A stretch of 36,606 nt of DNA from Prolixibacteraceae bacterium (GTDB lineage Bacteria; Bacteroidota; Bacteroidia; Bacteroidales; Prolixibacteraceae), in NCBI GenBank assembly GCA_016933815.1, contig JAFGAF010000363.1:1-36606 (forward strand), in the 5' to 3' direction. The translations under genes and the position numbers were made by a program. The stretch's first letter is position 1. Each line of letters starts with the position of its first letter. Below the pieces are notes generated by a model that was given only the letters and a program-made list of their open reading frames with translations, searched no databases and had not been told where the DNA came from. Below, piece after piece: positions 1 to 9,900 of the stretch.

Positions 1-2150
1 CCATACGATGCCCTAATTTTAAACTCTTCGAGCCACGCAATATCGTCGAGGAAGCTTTCGTTCGAAACCCTCCAGCCCAAGCCGGTTGAGTAGAACAAAC
101 CAAAGGGGTTGCCCAAAAGTTTGATTGTATTAATTGCATCTTTGCCTATGCGCGACGAAGCATCGAGCGAAACGGTACCCGAGAAGAGGTAACGATCCTG
201 GAAAGCATAAGTAACTTTTTCGTACAACGAAGCCCAGTTCCAGTTACGGTTTTCGCCACCAATTTCGCGCAAGTTGTCAATACCATCCGACAACATACGA
301 TACTCATCGTTTTCGTGAGCATTTTTGGCAATACCCCAATCGTACTGAAATTTGTTGGTCATAATATTGAAACCTGATGTTGAAGTAAACAAATGATTGT
401 TGCCAATTTGCTTTTTATATTTCAACATGGTGTTATTGGTAAAGCCGTTAAAAGTATTGGTCGATGCTTTGGCTACGTTGTGAGCTTCGTTATCGTAATA
501 AAGCTCCATCCCCTTGTTTGGCATAAACACCTTCTCTTTAAGCGAGTTATAAAGAATACCAATATTGGTTGTCATTACAAAATTTTCGCCTAAATCGGCC
601 TCAAAACCTAAAGAAGTGTTAATGTTATAATTTTTGTTGTTGGCTTCGAAGTTTTCGATAGTTGCCAATGGGTTACTAACGCCAAACTCATCTACTTCAG
701 ATAGCATCAAAGTTAGACTGTCATTAGCATCGTATTGATAGGGATTTAACAATGGCGATTTGGCCAAGCTGCTCAATATCGGGCTAGTCTCTTTCACAAT
801 TGCCGATTCTTTCAGATCGGAGTTGCTGGTAACAAACGAAACAGTGGCATTCATTCGTAGCCATGTAAATATGTTTACCAAACTAACAAAGCGGATGTTG
901 TAACCATCGTACTTGGTGTTTTTGAGTATCCCGTTATTGTTGTAATAACCAAACGACAAACCGTAACGTGCAATTTCGTCGCCACCTTTCACCTTAATGT
1001 TAAAATTGGTAAACGATGCATTATCGAAAATATATTGTTGCCATTCGGTGTCGTGCTGGTAGTTAATGAATGTTTCCATATCGGGCTCGAGAAAAACATT
1101 TGGATAGTTTTCGATAAGATCTTCTTCGAGCATCCCCGATGTGTACAAAAGCTCGTTGGCCAATGTTTTGTGTTGAGCAGCATTAAGCTGCGGAATGTAC
1201 TGCGAAGGCTTAAGTGAAAGCCCCCTGCGTAAATCAATTTCGAACGAAGTTTCAGTTGCACTGGGGTCAAGGGTGCTGATCATAATTAAACCATTCGATG
1301 CTTTTGAACCATAGGCCGCAGCATAATCGGCATCCTTAATAACAGTTAAGTTCGAAATATCGAAAGGATTGACCGAAATCAGCGGGTTGTAATTGTACCC
1401 GTTAACAATGCTTCCGAACATTCCTTGTGGTTCCATAATAGCCCCATCGACAATAAACAGTGGCTGGTTGGTAGCATTTAAGGAGTTAATACCCCGAATA
1501 AAAGTTGTAGCACCGGTACCGGGAGCCCCCGATTGGTTCACCACATGCATACCTGCAATACGCCCTTGAAAATAACGGTCGATTGAAGGTACAATTGTGT
1601 TTTGTATATTGCTGACATCGAGATCGGAAAATGACGAAGGCATATTTTTGCGGGTTACTAACTGGCTTAAAACCATGAGTTCGTCTTCGCCACTAGCAAC
1701 ACCCAGGGGTGTTAGCATTATGGTTAACGAAGTTCGACCACCCAGAAAAATACGTTTTCGCTTGTATTGGTTTGCCGGAGCCACACTTAGCCATACATTA
1801 CCGGCATAAGCAGTAATCTCGAACTCACCATTCTCGTCGGAAAATGCGGGCATATCGCGCGAGCCTTCAACACTTATGGAAACGTTGGCCACAGGCTTGT
1901 TTTCGGGCGAAACCACTAAACCTTTTACCGTTACTTTTGTTTCGTCGATCGATGAGCTTGCTGCGGCTCCCCCTTCACCCACCTTTACTTGTTGGTTTGT
2001 GCCAGTTTCATTTTGGGCCATTAAAGCCATGTTTCCCGCAAATACAAGTGTAGCAGCAAGAAAAACAGTCATTAAGGTTTGTTTCATTGAAAATCTATTC
2101 ATTGCTGAATGGTTTTGCTTATTTATCTCTTTGTCAACTTTTTGTTTCAT
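1..2150 (-). CDS. SusC/RagA-type TonB-dependent outer-membrane receptor, partial (3' end beyond the left edge)
   Basis: This open frame is missing from the ORF track because it runs off the left edge; about 716 codons are visible. The product should be an outer-membrane barrel that imports ligands bound by a partner SusD using TonB energy. An N-terminal signal peptide (MKQTLMTVFLAA...) is followed by a carboxypeptidase-regulatory-like beta domain (KVTVKGLVVSPENKPVANVS) and a plug domain with the SusC-like signatures FIRGINSLN and PLFIVDGAI. The rest is beta-barrel sequence. The start was set at 2150; in-frame ATGs at 2102 and 2087 are alternatives, and 2087 gives the cleanest signal peptide. 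It begins 47 bp after the preceding FAS1 gene and is probably the sixth gene of the same operon. It is clearly different in sequence from the other receptor here (6924-10172), so it is not a recent duplicate. Its own SusD, if any, would lie outside the window. Confidence 0.9.
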   Translation of the reverse strand, partial: MKQKVDKEINKQNHSAMNRFSMKQTLMTVFLAATLVFAGNMALMAQNETGTNQQVKVGEGGAAASSSIDETKVTVKGLVVSPENKPVANVSISVEGSRDMPAFSDENGEFEITAYAGNVWLSVAPANQYKRKRIFLGGRTSLTIMLTPLGVASGEDELMVLSQLVTRKNMPSSFSDLDVSNIQNTIVPSIDRYFQGRIAGMHVVNQSGAPGTGATTFIRGINSLNATNQPLFIVDGAIMEPQGMFGSIVNGYNYNPLISVNPFDISNLTVIKDADYAAAYGSKASNGLIMISTLDPSATETSFEIDLRRGLSLKPSQYIPQLNAAQHKTLANELLYTSGMLEEDLIENYPNVFLEPDMETFINYQHDTEWQQYIFDNASFTNFNIKVKGGDEIARYGLSFGYYNNNGILKNTKYDGYNIRFVSLVNIFTWLRMNATVSFVTSNSDLKESAIVKETSPILSSLAKSPLLNPYQYDANDSLTLMLSEVDEFGVSNPLATIENFEANNKNYNINTSLGFEADLGENFVMTTNIGILYNSLKEKVFMPNKGMELYYDNEAHNVAKASTNTFNGFTNNTMLKYKKQIGNNHLFTSTSGFNIMTNKFQYDWGIAKNAHENDEYRMLSDGIDNLREIGGENRNWNWASLYEKVTYAFQDRYLFSGTVSLDASSRIGKDAINTIKLLGNPFGLFYSTGLGWRVSNESFLDDIAWLEEFKIRASY

Positions 2151-2197
2151 CTTCTAACTTTCGTTAAAGTAGCTTTTTTGTTTTAAGCAATGCCCTA

Positions 2198-3760
2198 TTA
2201 AGGGTTTTTGGTTATATCGTCGATTTTATTTTCGGGTAAAAATTCAATATAATCGATCATTAAACCATTATTGATATCGACTGTAGTTGGCGATACACCG
2301 GGGCCAACATATTCGAACCGAACAACGGCCTGTCCGTATTCAGTCTGATTTTCGAGCCAGAAATCGAATTTATTGAAACGGCCTTGCGGAATAAAACGCA
2401 CACCGGTAACGCTGTTTATGATGCCTCCACGAGCACGTGCATAATCGTACCAGTCGAATGTTTTCACCAGTTCATCGTTGATGTAAATATTATAAATGCC
2501 GCCATAATCCATATGGGTGCGCACCAACACGAGGTAACGGCGCGGGAACAATGGTTCCGACTTAAATTCGAGTTCAAACTGTCCGTCGAACTTTTTGGGG
2601 AAATTTACAAGCATTACCGTATCGTTCGAAGCAGTATTAACAAACGAGTTGGTTGGCGTAAAGGTTTGTGAACTTGTAACTTTAACCGAGTCGTGCCATG
2701 CAAAACGGTTCATACCGATTGTTTCAACCAAAAATTCGCCCTCGGTACGCAAAGCACTCATGTACAACGAGTCGAGAATTTCGAAATCGGTAAAATTATA
2801 AGCATAACCGTTGCTGCAAACTACCTTATCGGTTGGGCGGTAAAAAACAAATACACTGTCACCCAAAATATTTTTCATACTATCGGTAGCAAACTCACCT
2901 ATTTCGCGCATATTTTGAAATACACCGTGCTCAAGCAAATACGGAATAAGTACTTCCTCTTGCCACTCGAGCGAGATGTCTTTGTACGAAGTATAATCGC
3001 CACCCAAATTCAAAGCCATTTGGGTTAAAGCATTGTTGTAAAGATCCTGTTTAGGAAAAGCAAGTGTTGCTGTTTTTACCCTAAACTCCTCACTCACTTC
3101 AAAAAATTCTTCTTCAAAAAGATTTATGATTGTAACAACCGAGTCGTAAACAATGTTGCCCTCATCGTCGAAGCCAATTGGTTTGCTAAGTTCTTTGTCG
3201 AGCACAATTGAGTCTTGTTTGTCGATATAATTCCTTAAAACAGGAATATTTTTAGCAATATATTCGTACAAACTGGGATCGGGAGTTGCAACCTTTGCCA
3301 TTTTAAAATACCGGCCATTGTTAAAAAGCGGGCTGGTATAATCGAGCGGAATGCCATCGTAAAAAGTTTGTCCGTTGGTGTTTTCGAATTGTGCAAACTT
3401 GAATAATATGGTTTGGATTTTCTTTACACCAGAAATATTGTTAGGCTGAATAAAATGGCGCAAAATATGAAAACTTATTGTTGTATCGTTAACTTCGTTT
3501 TGCTGCATATAAGCTTCGAATGCCTCGTTGGTAGGCACAAACAGTGTATATACATCGGTATAATTAAATATCGAATCGAGCTGAAATTCAACCATGTACG
3601 AAACAAAAGTCGATAATGAAGCATCTTTTTTGATTTCATCCCAAACACTTGCATCGACAGTTTCGGGAATTGTATCGTAGTGCTCTCCCCACTTATCGTC
3701 GCAAGCGGCAAAGCTTATTGCGATGAATGCTACAATTAATATATTGATATATTTCTTCAT
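2198..3760 (-). CDS. FAS1 (fasciclin) domain surface lipoprotein with C-terminal beta-sandwich-like domain
   Basis: The start is placed at the internal ATG at 3760 rather than the ORF-track start 3802. It gives a textbook lipoprotein signal (MKKYINILIVAFIAISFAAC, lipid Cys20) and the longer start would overlap the upstream stop codon. Acidic residues follow the cysteine (CDDKWGEH), as in Bacteroidota surface-export signals. An N-terminal FAS1 domain is seen around residues 35-115 with the family motif TLFVPTNEAFEAYM and the later ILRHFI strand. The middle looks like a diverged second FAS1. The last 130 residues (RRYLVLVRTHMDYGG to MIDYIEFLP) resemble a jelly-roll, carbohydrate-binding-like fold. 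It shares this layout with its upstream neighbour, so the two are probably ancient paralogs. By position it could act as a surface ligand-binding partner of the SusCD pair; this is inference, as the ligand is unknown. Confidence 0.85.
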   Translation of the reverse strand: MKKYINILIVAFIAISFAACDDKWGEHYDTIPETVDASVWDEIKKDASLSTFVSYMVEFQLDSIFNYTDVYTLFVPTNEAFEAYMQQNEVNDTTISFHILRHFIQPNNISGVKKIQTILFKFAQFENTNGQTFYDGIPLDYTSPLFNNGRYFKMAKVATPDPSLYEYIAKNIPVLRNYIDKQDSIVLDKELSKPIGFDDEGNIVYDSVVTIINLFEEEFFEVSEEFRVKTATLAFPKQDLYNNALTQMALNLGGDYTSYKDISLEWQEEVLIPYLLEHGVFQNMREIGEFATDSMKNILGDSVFVFYRPTDKVVCSNGYAYNFTDFEILDSLYMSALRTEGEFLVETIGMNRFAWHDSVKVTSSQTFTPTNSFVNTASNDTVMLVNFPKKFDGQFELEFKSEPLFPRRYLVLVRTHMDYGGIYNIYINDELVKTFDWYDYARARGGIINSVTGVRFIPQGRFNKFDFWLENQTEYGQAVVRFEYVGPGVSPTTVDINNGLMIDYIEFLPENKIDDITKNP

Positions 3761-3801
3761 ATTAAATTCTTTTTTCTTATTTATCAATGCATTAACTACC
3801 A

Positions 3802-5394
3802 TTATTCGGGTATATCAAACCTTACGGCGTCCCACATAAAAGTTCCCGAAATAAGTGAGCGCACTGTAATAACATGACTTTCGTATTCCAACAGGGTTAA
3901 CTCGCCAAGGTTAATATCGGCATATGGCCAATTTTGGTTACCAATTGTTTTTAAATCGACAAGGCCGCCAATTTTTATGCCATCGAAAAATACTTCAACC
4001 AAAGCGTTTTGTGGTCCAAAAGCATGAGCCCTTAAAATAAGGTCGTACTTACCTGCAACAATACGCGGAAGCTGATAACTTATTGAAAAGTCGCCGTCAA
4101 TTTGCAAGTAATCCTTGTTCCACGACTGTTCCGACTCCACATCGTTTTTGACAAAAAGCAAACGATCGTCGCCTCCGGTCCAACTAATCACACTAAGCAA
4201 TTCACGTTCTTCGATTAAGTATTCGCCTGATTTTTCGCGATAGCTTGCAAAAATCGGTTCTTCGAAAAACTCGAAACTTACTTCGCGGGCTCCGGCACGT
4301 TGAACGGTTAAAACTTCGTTAACCGAATGAACGGCTCCACTTAAAGTAAGGATATTGCTCTGATCGTACAAAAACATTATTTCGAGATAGGTAAATACTG
4401 TATCGTATGCATTTTTAACTTCTGAAAACACTACAGTTGTATCTTTAATAATTTTGCGGCTGTTGATCAGCAGCTCCTCACCCATTCCGTTCACCTCAAT
4501 CGGATATGGGCCAAACGAGTTGAAGTTACTGGTCGATCCTTCGTAGTTCGAAAGGAAGGTGCTGCCTTCGGTAATGTGGTACCCGACAAAATTATTAAGT
4601 TCGTTCATCGGGTTGGTATAGTTATTATCGAACGGATTGATGAACTCAACCAAATCGTCGAAGCTAAAAATGTTGTAACGATGATACACGGTATCGGGCT
4701 CAACAAATAATGTTACAGGATTAAGCCCCACCGAATCGCGATAAATAATACGACTGAGTACTTGGTCGAAACCGGTTTGTTTAACGGCTTCGTAAAAAAT
4801 GGAGTAGCCCGGGTTTTGCTCAAGCCACTGATATGTATTGTAAGTAAGTGGCGATAAAGCTTTTGATATAATGTGCACATAGCCGTTCGACACTTCAATG
4901 TTGCCTTCGATAACAGGGGCAAAGTTGTTTACTTTGTAATATGAACTATCGCTAACTGTTTCAATACCAATGGTTAGATATTGTCCCGAAAGGTTCAACT
5001 CGGGCAACGCACCAAACGGAAAATCGTTGGTCAAAAGCCCCATATTTACTACATGGTAACGAGCCATTGCGCTTACATATTCTTTGTCGTTGAGCAAATC
5101 GTCGAGTGAATTAAACCTGTTGCTGTTTGAAATAAAATCGTCGACAGCTTCGTTGGTAGGCAAAAACATGGTATAGTTGTTACCGTTCGGATTGTATGCA
5201 CCCAAGGTCATATCGAGTTCACCGGCTTCGATAATTTTTTTGAAATTGGAGTACAAACTATCGTTTTCGTCAATGTAATCCAAAATGGTTTGACGTATCA
5301 TGTCTTCAAAACCAGCTTCAGGCACATCCTGTTTGCACGAGTAATTGAACATTACAAACAGGCTCAATATTAATAATAGTGTGTAATTCTTCAT
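3802..5394 (-). CDS. FAS1 (fasciclin) domain surface lipoprotein with C-terminal beta-sandwich-like domain
   Basis: This 530-residue lipoprotein begins MKNYTLLLILSLFVMFNYSC with the lipid cysteine at position 20, followed by KQD. A first FAS1 domain spans roughly residues 35-175, with TMFLPTNEAVDDFI, ARYHVVNMG and a closing GYVHIISKAL strand. A second, degenerate FAS1 follows to about residue 370 (YSIFYEAVKQTGFDQVL, NPVTLFVEPDTVY, GAVHSVNEVL). The C-terminal 130 residues (GKYDLILRAHAFG to FMWDAVRFDIPE) look like a galactose-binding/jelly-roll fold, matching the downstream paralog. The gene starts 2 bp after the susD-like stop codon, so translation is probably coupled and the protein likely works with that SusD at the cell surface. 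The function of FAS1 domains here is not known; adhesion or glycan binding is the reasonable guess. Confidence 0.87.
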   Translation of the reverse strand: MKNYTLLLILSLFVMFNYSCKQDVPEAGFEDMIRQTILDYIDENDSLYSNFKKIIEAGELDMTLGAYNPNGNNYTMFLPTNEAVDDFISNSNRFNSLDDLLNDKEYVSAMARYHVVNMGLLTNDFPFGALPELNLSGQYLTIGIETVSDSSYYKVNNFAPVIEGNIEVSNGYVHIISKALSPLTYNTYQWLEQNPGYSIFYEAVKQTGFDQVLSRIIYRDSVGLNPVTLFVEPDTVYHRYNIFSFDDLVEFINPFDNNYTNPMNELNNFVGYHITEGSTFLSNYEGSTSNFNSFGPYPIEVNGMGEELLINSRKIIKDTTVVFSEVKNAYDTVFTYLEIMFLYDQSNILTLSGAVHSVNEVLTVQRAGAREVSFEFFEEPIFASYREKSGEYLIEERELLSVISWTGGDDRLLFVKNDVESEQSWNKDYLQIDGDFSISYQLPRIVAGKYDLILRAHAFGPQNALVEVFFDGIKIGGLVDLKTIGNQNWPYADINLGELTLLEYESHVITVRSLISGTFMWDAVRFDIPE

Positions 5395-5396
5395 TG

Positions 5397-6863
5397 CTAC
5401 CTTGTATAATATGGGTTTTGTTCCAAATTTAAATTCTTCTCCAATTCATTTTTATTAACGGGCATAAACCATCCCATTGGATTGGTCAGTTTAGAACCTA
5501 GTATTCGTTTTTGCGTTGAAGGCACATTACGAATAATAATTTCGACTAGTTTATCCTTGCGGGCATAATTGTTACGTCGGCCCATGCGAACCAGGTCGAA
5601 CCATCGTTTGCCTTCGAAAGCCAGTTCGCGTGCACGTTCATCGAGAATAACATCTTCGAAAGCTTCTTTCGAATTGGCCACCCCTGTTAAGGGCACTTGG
5701 GCACGTTCGCGAATTATGTTCAAATAATTAAGAGCTTCGTCGTAACGTTCGAGCTGCGACAAGGCTTCGGCTTTCATGAGCAACACATCGGCATAGCGGT
5801 AAACAATCCAGTTTGCAGTATTTTGCAAAACATCGGGACGTTGTGTACGTCCGTCGGGAGCCAATCCAACATATTTCCATATGGTGAAGTCGGTTTCGCT
5901 GTTTTTTCTTATCGACACATCTTCGCCCCTGAAAGGTTCGCTTGTAAATTTGCGGGCAAACATTTCAATTGCCACTTGGCTGGGATCGATGTTACGAGCA
6001 TTCACGTTCATCATTCCGTACAAATTGTTTCGCTGGTTTTGGCGCTCGTCGAACTGAAATTCGAAAATGCTTTCGAGCGAGTTGCCCGGATAAAACATTT
6101 CGAACCAACGTGCGCTTGGCATCAATTCAATTTTTTGCGACATCTCAATTTCGCTTACATGCTGTACTACCGCTTCATAGTCGAAACGCCAAAGGGCTAT
6201 ATCGGCCAATAAAGCATCGCACGCTTGTTTCGATGCACGACCTTTTTCTTCCATCAGCGTGATGTAATTATCGGCCAAATACTTACGGGCTTCAACCAAA
6301 TCGGCCGAAATGTATTGCAAAATTGAATCGCCTTCGGTTTTTAGCGGATAAAAATCGGCATTATCGGTTTCGCTAGGCTCTGTTACAAAGGGTACATCGT
6401 TAAAAATACGTACCAAATAGAAGTAGGCCAAGCTGCGTAAGAAGTAAGCTTCGGAGAGGAAACCCTGCAACTGTATTTCGGTAAAAGTTTTGTCAATTTC
6501 ACGCACATCGGCTGCATTGTCGATTACCTCGTTGCAATAGTTAATTACTTTGTAGATGTTTTCCCAGTTACTGTATGAGTTATCGGAGTAAATATTACTG
6601 TTCATCAGGTTACGAACATTTCCATCGGTATTCACATCGTCGTTAACCATATCGGCACGAGCTTCGCCATGAATAAACAACCAACTATCGAGGCCTGAAA
6701 AAGAGCTGTAGGCTCCCATTAAAACCGACTCAACATCTTCTTTGGTTTGCCAAAATTCCTCACGGGTCAATCCGCTTGGTGGCATCATTTCGAGCCATTT
6801 ATTGCAAGCAAACTGAGTTGACAACACCAAGGCTACAATTAAATATATGATATTACGCTTCAT
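5397..6863 (-). CDS. SusD/RagB-type surface lipoprotein
   Basis: SusD-family proteins sit on the outer surface over a SusC barrel and bind the incoming glycan or peptide. The start is set at 6863 instead of the ORF-track 6911 because MKRNIIYLIVALVLSTQFAC is a lipoprotein signal with Cys20. The product is then 488 residues, normal for the family. Family features are the post-cysteine opening CNKWLEMMPPSG, the helical segment EDVESVLMGAYSSF, the TPR-like region with LSEAYFLRSLAYFYLVRIFNDVPFV, the segment YRYADVLLMKAEAL, the motif DERARELAFEGKRWFDLVRMGR and the C-terminal end LEQNPYYTR. It lies 61 bp after the cognate receptor gene and 2 bp before a FAS1 lipoprotein, the standard susC-susD order. 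Confidence 0.95.
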   Translation of the reverse strand: MKRNIIYLIVALVLSTQFACNKWLEMMPPSGLTREEFWQTKEDVESVLMGAYSSFSGLDSWLFIHGEARADMVNDDVNTDGNVRNLMNSNIYSDNSYSNWENIYKVINYCNEVIDNAADVREIDKTFTEIQLQGFLSEAYFLRSLAYFYLVRIFNDVPFVTEPSETDNADFYPLKTEGDSILQYISADLVEARKYLADNYITLMEEKGRASKQACDALLADIALWRFDYEAVVQHVSEIEMSQKIELMPSARWFEMFYPGNSLESIFEFQFDERQNQRNNLYGMMNVNARNIDPSQVAIEMFARKFTSEPFRGEDVSIRKNSETDFTIWKYVGLAPDGRTQRPDVLQNTANWIVYRYADVLLMKAEALSQLERYDEALNYLNIIRERAQVPLTGVANSKEAFEDVILDERARELAFEGKRWFDLVRMGRRNNYARKDKLVEIIIRNVPSTQKRILGSKLTNPMGWFMPVNKNELEKNLNLEQNPYYTR

Positions 6864-6923
6864 TCGTATGTATTTATCTTTAGTATTTCTGATTTCCATT
6901 TTCAACAGCATTAAATCATTTTA

Positions 6924-9900
6924 TTAAAAGAATACTGAAACACTAATGGTTGTCATCCGCGAAGGAGGTGTTCGGGCATTGTCAACACCTATCCAGAACG
7001 GGTCGCTGGCATCTTGACCAATTTCGGGGTCTTGACCCGAGTAATTGGTAAAAGTTAAAAGTTTACGCGCACTTAAGGCGAGGTTCATTCTATCGACATA
7101 CAATTTTTTGCAAATGTGCTTGGGTACTTTGTAACCAATTTTCACGTTGTTTAACCTCAAGTAGTCGCCACGTTCAACATAACGGTCGGAACCAAGGTTA
7201 TTTGCAGGGTGGTTTTCGTAAGCACGGGGCAACATGTTTGCTTCGTCCTGACCTTGAATACGCCAGCGGCGCAACACTGCCTTGCTTTGGTTGTTTTTGT
7301 TGTTCATCCCTTCGGTTTCGATGGCAATACCATTAATAATATCGAAACCTACACGGTAGTGAAAACCTACCGAAATATCGAAATCTTTATATTGGAAGGC
7401 TGTACCAAAACCGCCAATAAAATCGGGGTTCGAGTCGCCAATGTACACCACATCGTTAAGGTCGATTTTGCCATCGTGATTCTGATCTTTGTAACGGGCA
7501 TCGCCACCTTTAAAAGTATAAGTACCCATGTAGGTAAGCGGTACTATTTCGCCATCGGCATCAAGTATCGGGCTTCCGAGCGAATCCATAGCCATTACAT
7601 CGGCATCGCTGGCCCAAACACCAAGGTACTCAAAACCAAAGAACGAGCCAATAGGTTCGCCTTCGACTATACGGCGCGGATACTCGCCATTGGCAATTGA
7701 AGTTGAACGCTCGTTGTTAAAATTCTCGGGGAGTTTTGTGAAAGAATTAAGGTTAGTTGATGTGTTGAAATAAGCCGTCCAAACTAAATCCTTCTTCTGA
7801 ATTAATTTATAATTCAACATTAATTCCCAACCCATGTTTTTCATTTCACCTCCATTAAAAAATTGCAAACCTGCAAAACCGGATGAAGTAGGAATCTGAT
7901 AAAATTTATCGGCTTCGTAAGCATGCCCAAATAATATATCAGTAGTTGTTTTGGTATATAAGTCGCTTTCAATATACAAACGGTCTTTAAAAAGGTTTAT
8001 ATTGATACCAACATTAAATGATTCAACATTCTCCCACTTAAGATTATCGAGCTGAATGCGCCCGGGAATAATAGCAGGATTACCTGCATAAGTACCAGAA
8101 CCACCTGTTTGATATAAAGCAAAACGAGCATAAGGGCTTCCGGGTGGCCTACCAGCAGTACCCCAACTTGCACGCAATTTACTTTCACCCAGCCAGTCTA
8201 TACCGGCCAAGAAAGGTTCTTCGGAAAAACGCCATCCCAACGAAACACCGTTGAAAATACCCCAACGACTGTTTTGTCCGAAGGCAGAGTTGGCATCGGC
8301 ACGTGAGTTGATCTGAAGCATGTAACGGTCGAGATACTTGTAGTTAACATTGAAAACCGCACCCAAGTCGCGTGCATCTCCCGAACCAGAACCAATCCAG
8401 TTAATTTGTGCGTTAATGGCAGGATCTTGCAAGCTAACCGATGGTGTACGGTTGCTTTGCAGGTTCATCCACTCGTTGTTCGACTGGTTGGTAACCCACG
8501 AAACAGCTCCCGACAAATCGTGAATTTTTGGATCCAAAGGTGCATTAAAAATAAACTGCGATTCGGTACGTATTGCTGAATAAATATTATTCGATTCCTC
8601 GGCTTTATTCACTTGCCAGTCTAACCAATCGACACCTAAGGCATTGTGAGGCAAAAACACATTCGATTTTGAACCGGTATATTGAAACGAAACCGTTTGT
8701 CGGAAAGTTAACCAATCGTTTATGATATAGCGGAGCCTGAAAGTATTCTCGAGACTGTATTCTTTTTTATTGTTTTTACCCAAGCGACCTACTGCTACAG
8801 GGTTAAAAAAGGTACCACCACTACCCTGATAACTGTTAATTGGGTTAAAATATTCGCCAGTAAGATCGCCATTCTCGTCGTATTCGTAAATACTCATGTT
8901 GGGCGCTTTTACATAGGCCATTTTACGTATGTTATAGTCTCCAATGCTAACATTACCATCAATATTGTTGGTTGTATAACTGAACAAAATGGTGTACATC
9001 AGTTTTTTCGACAAAATATAGTCGAGGTTGATACGCGTTGAGAAACGTTGCGAATTGGTGTTAATGGTTGTACCCCCTTCGTCGACATAACTGAACGATG
9101 CCGAATACCTTGTTTTATCGCCACCACCCGAAAGTGCAAAGTAGTGGTCCTGGGTCATCCCCACCTGGGTAATGGCTTCGAGCCAGTCGGTATTTTGCGA
9201 GTAGTTGTAAAAATCTTTGTAGTTACGGTCGTATGCTATTTCGCGAGGCAGCTCAAAAGTACCGCGTGCGTTGTGCAATTGTTCAAGCTGAAGCATAATG
9301 TATTCATCGCCGTTCAACATTGGAATAGCAGGCGGCTGCACATTGAAACTGTGTTTATATTGGTATTCGAATTGTACAGCGCCCATTTTACCGCTACGGG
9401 TTTCGATAAGCAATACCCCATCGGCACCTTTTGAACCATATATTGCTGTTGCACCGGCATCCTTCAATACTTCAATCGATTTAATATCCTGCAAAGCAAT
9501 GTTAATCATGTTACTGATGTCCTCTTGGTCGGCCGAGCTAAGGTCAACATCCGAGTTTACTTTATCTTGCGGAATACCATCGATTACGATAAGCGGTTTG
9601 TTGTTTCCAATAGAGCTCAAACCACGAATTACAATTTGTGAACCTGAGCCGGGGTCGCCCGAAGCGCTGATAATATCGAGACCCGAAATTTTACCTTGAA
9701 GGGCATCGGCAGCCGAGGTAACACCCACTTCCTGCATTTCAATCAAATCGACTTTAACCGACGACGAAGCTTTATCGCGATCGTCGATATTGGTTAAGCC
9801 CGACTTTGATTGGCGTTCGGCAGTAACGGTAACAGCACCAATTTCGATATCGCTCGATTCGAGCTCAATGCTCATTGCCTTGTTGAACACCGGTTTCATT

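Noticed and set aside
146-2157. Several 60-93 residue ORFs on both strands at the left end
   Set aside because: They are in other frames of, or antisense to, the long open SusC-type frame that runs off the left edge, and show no family features.
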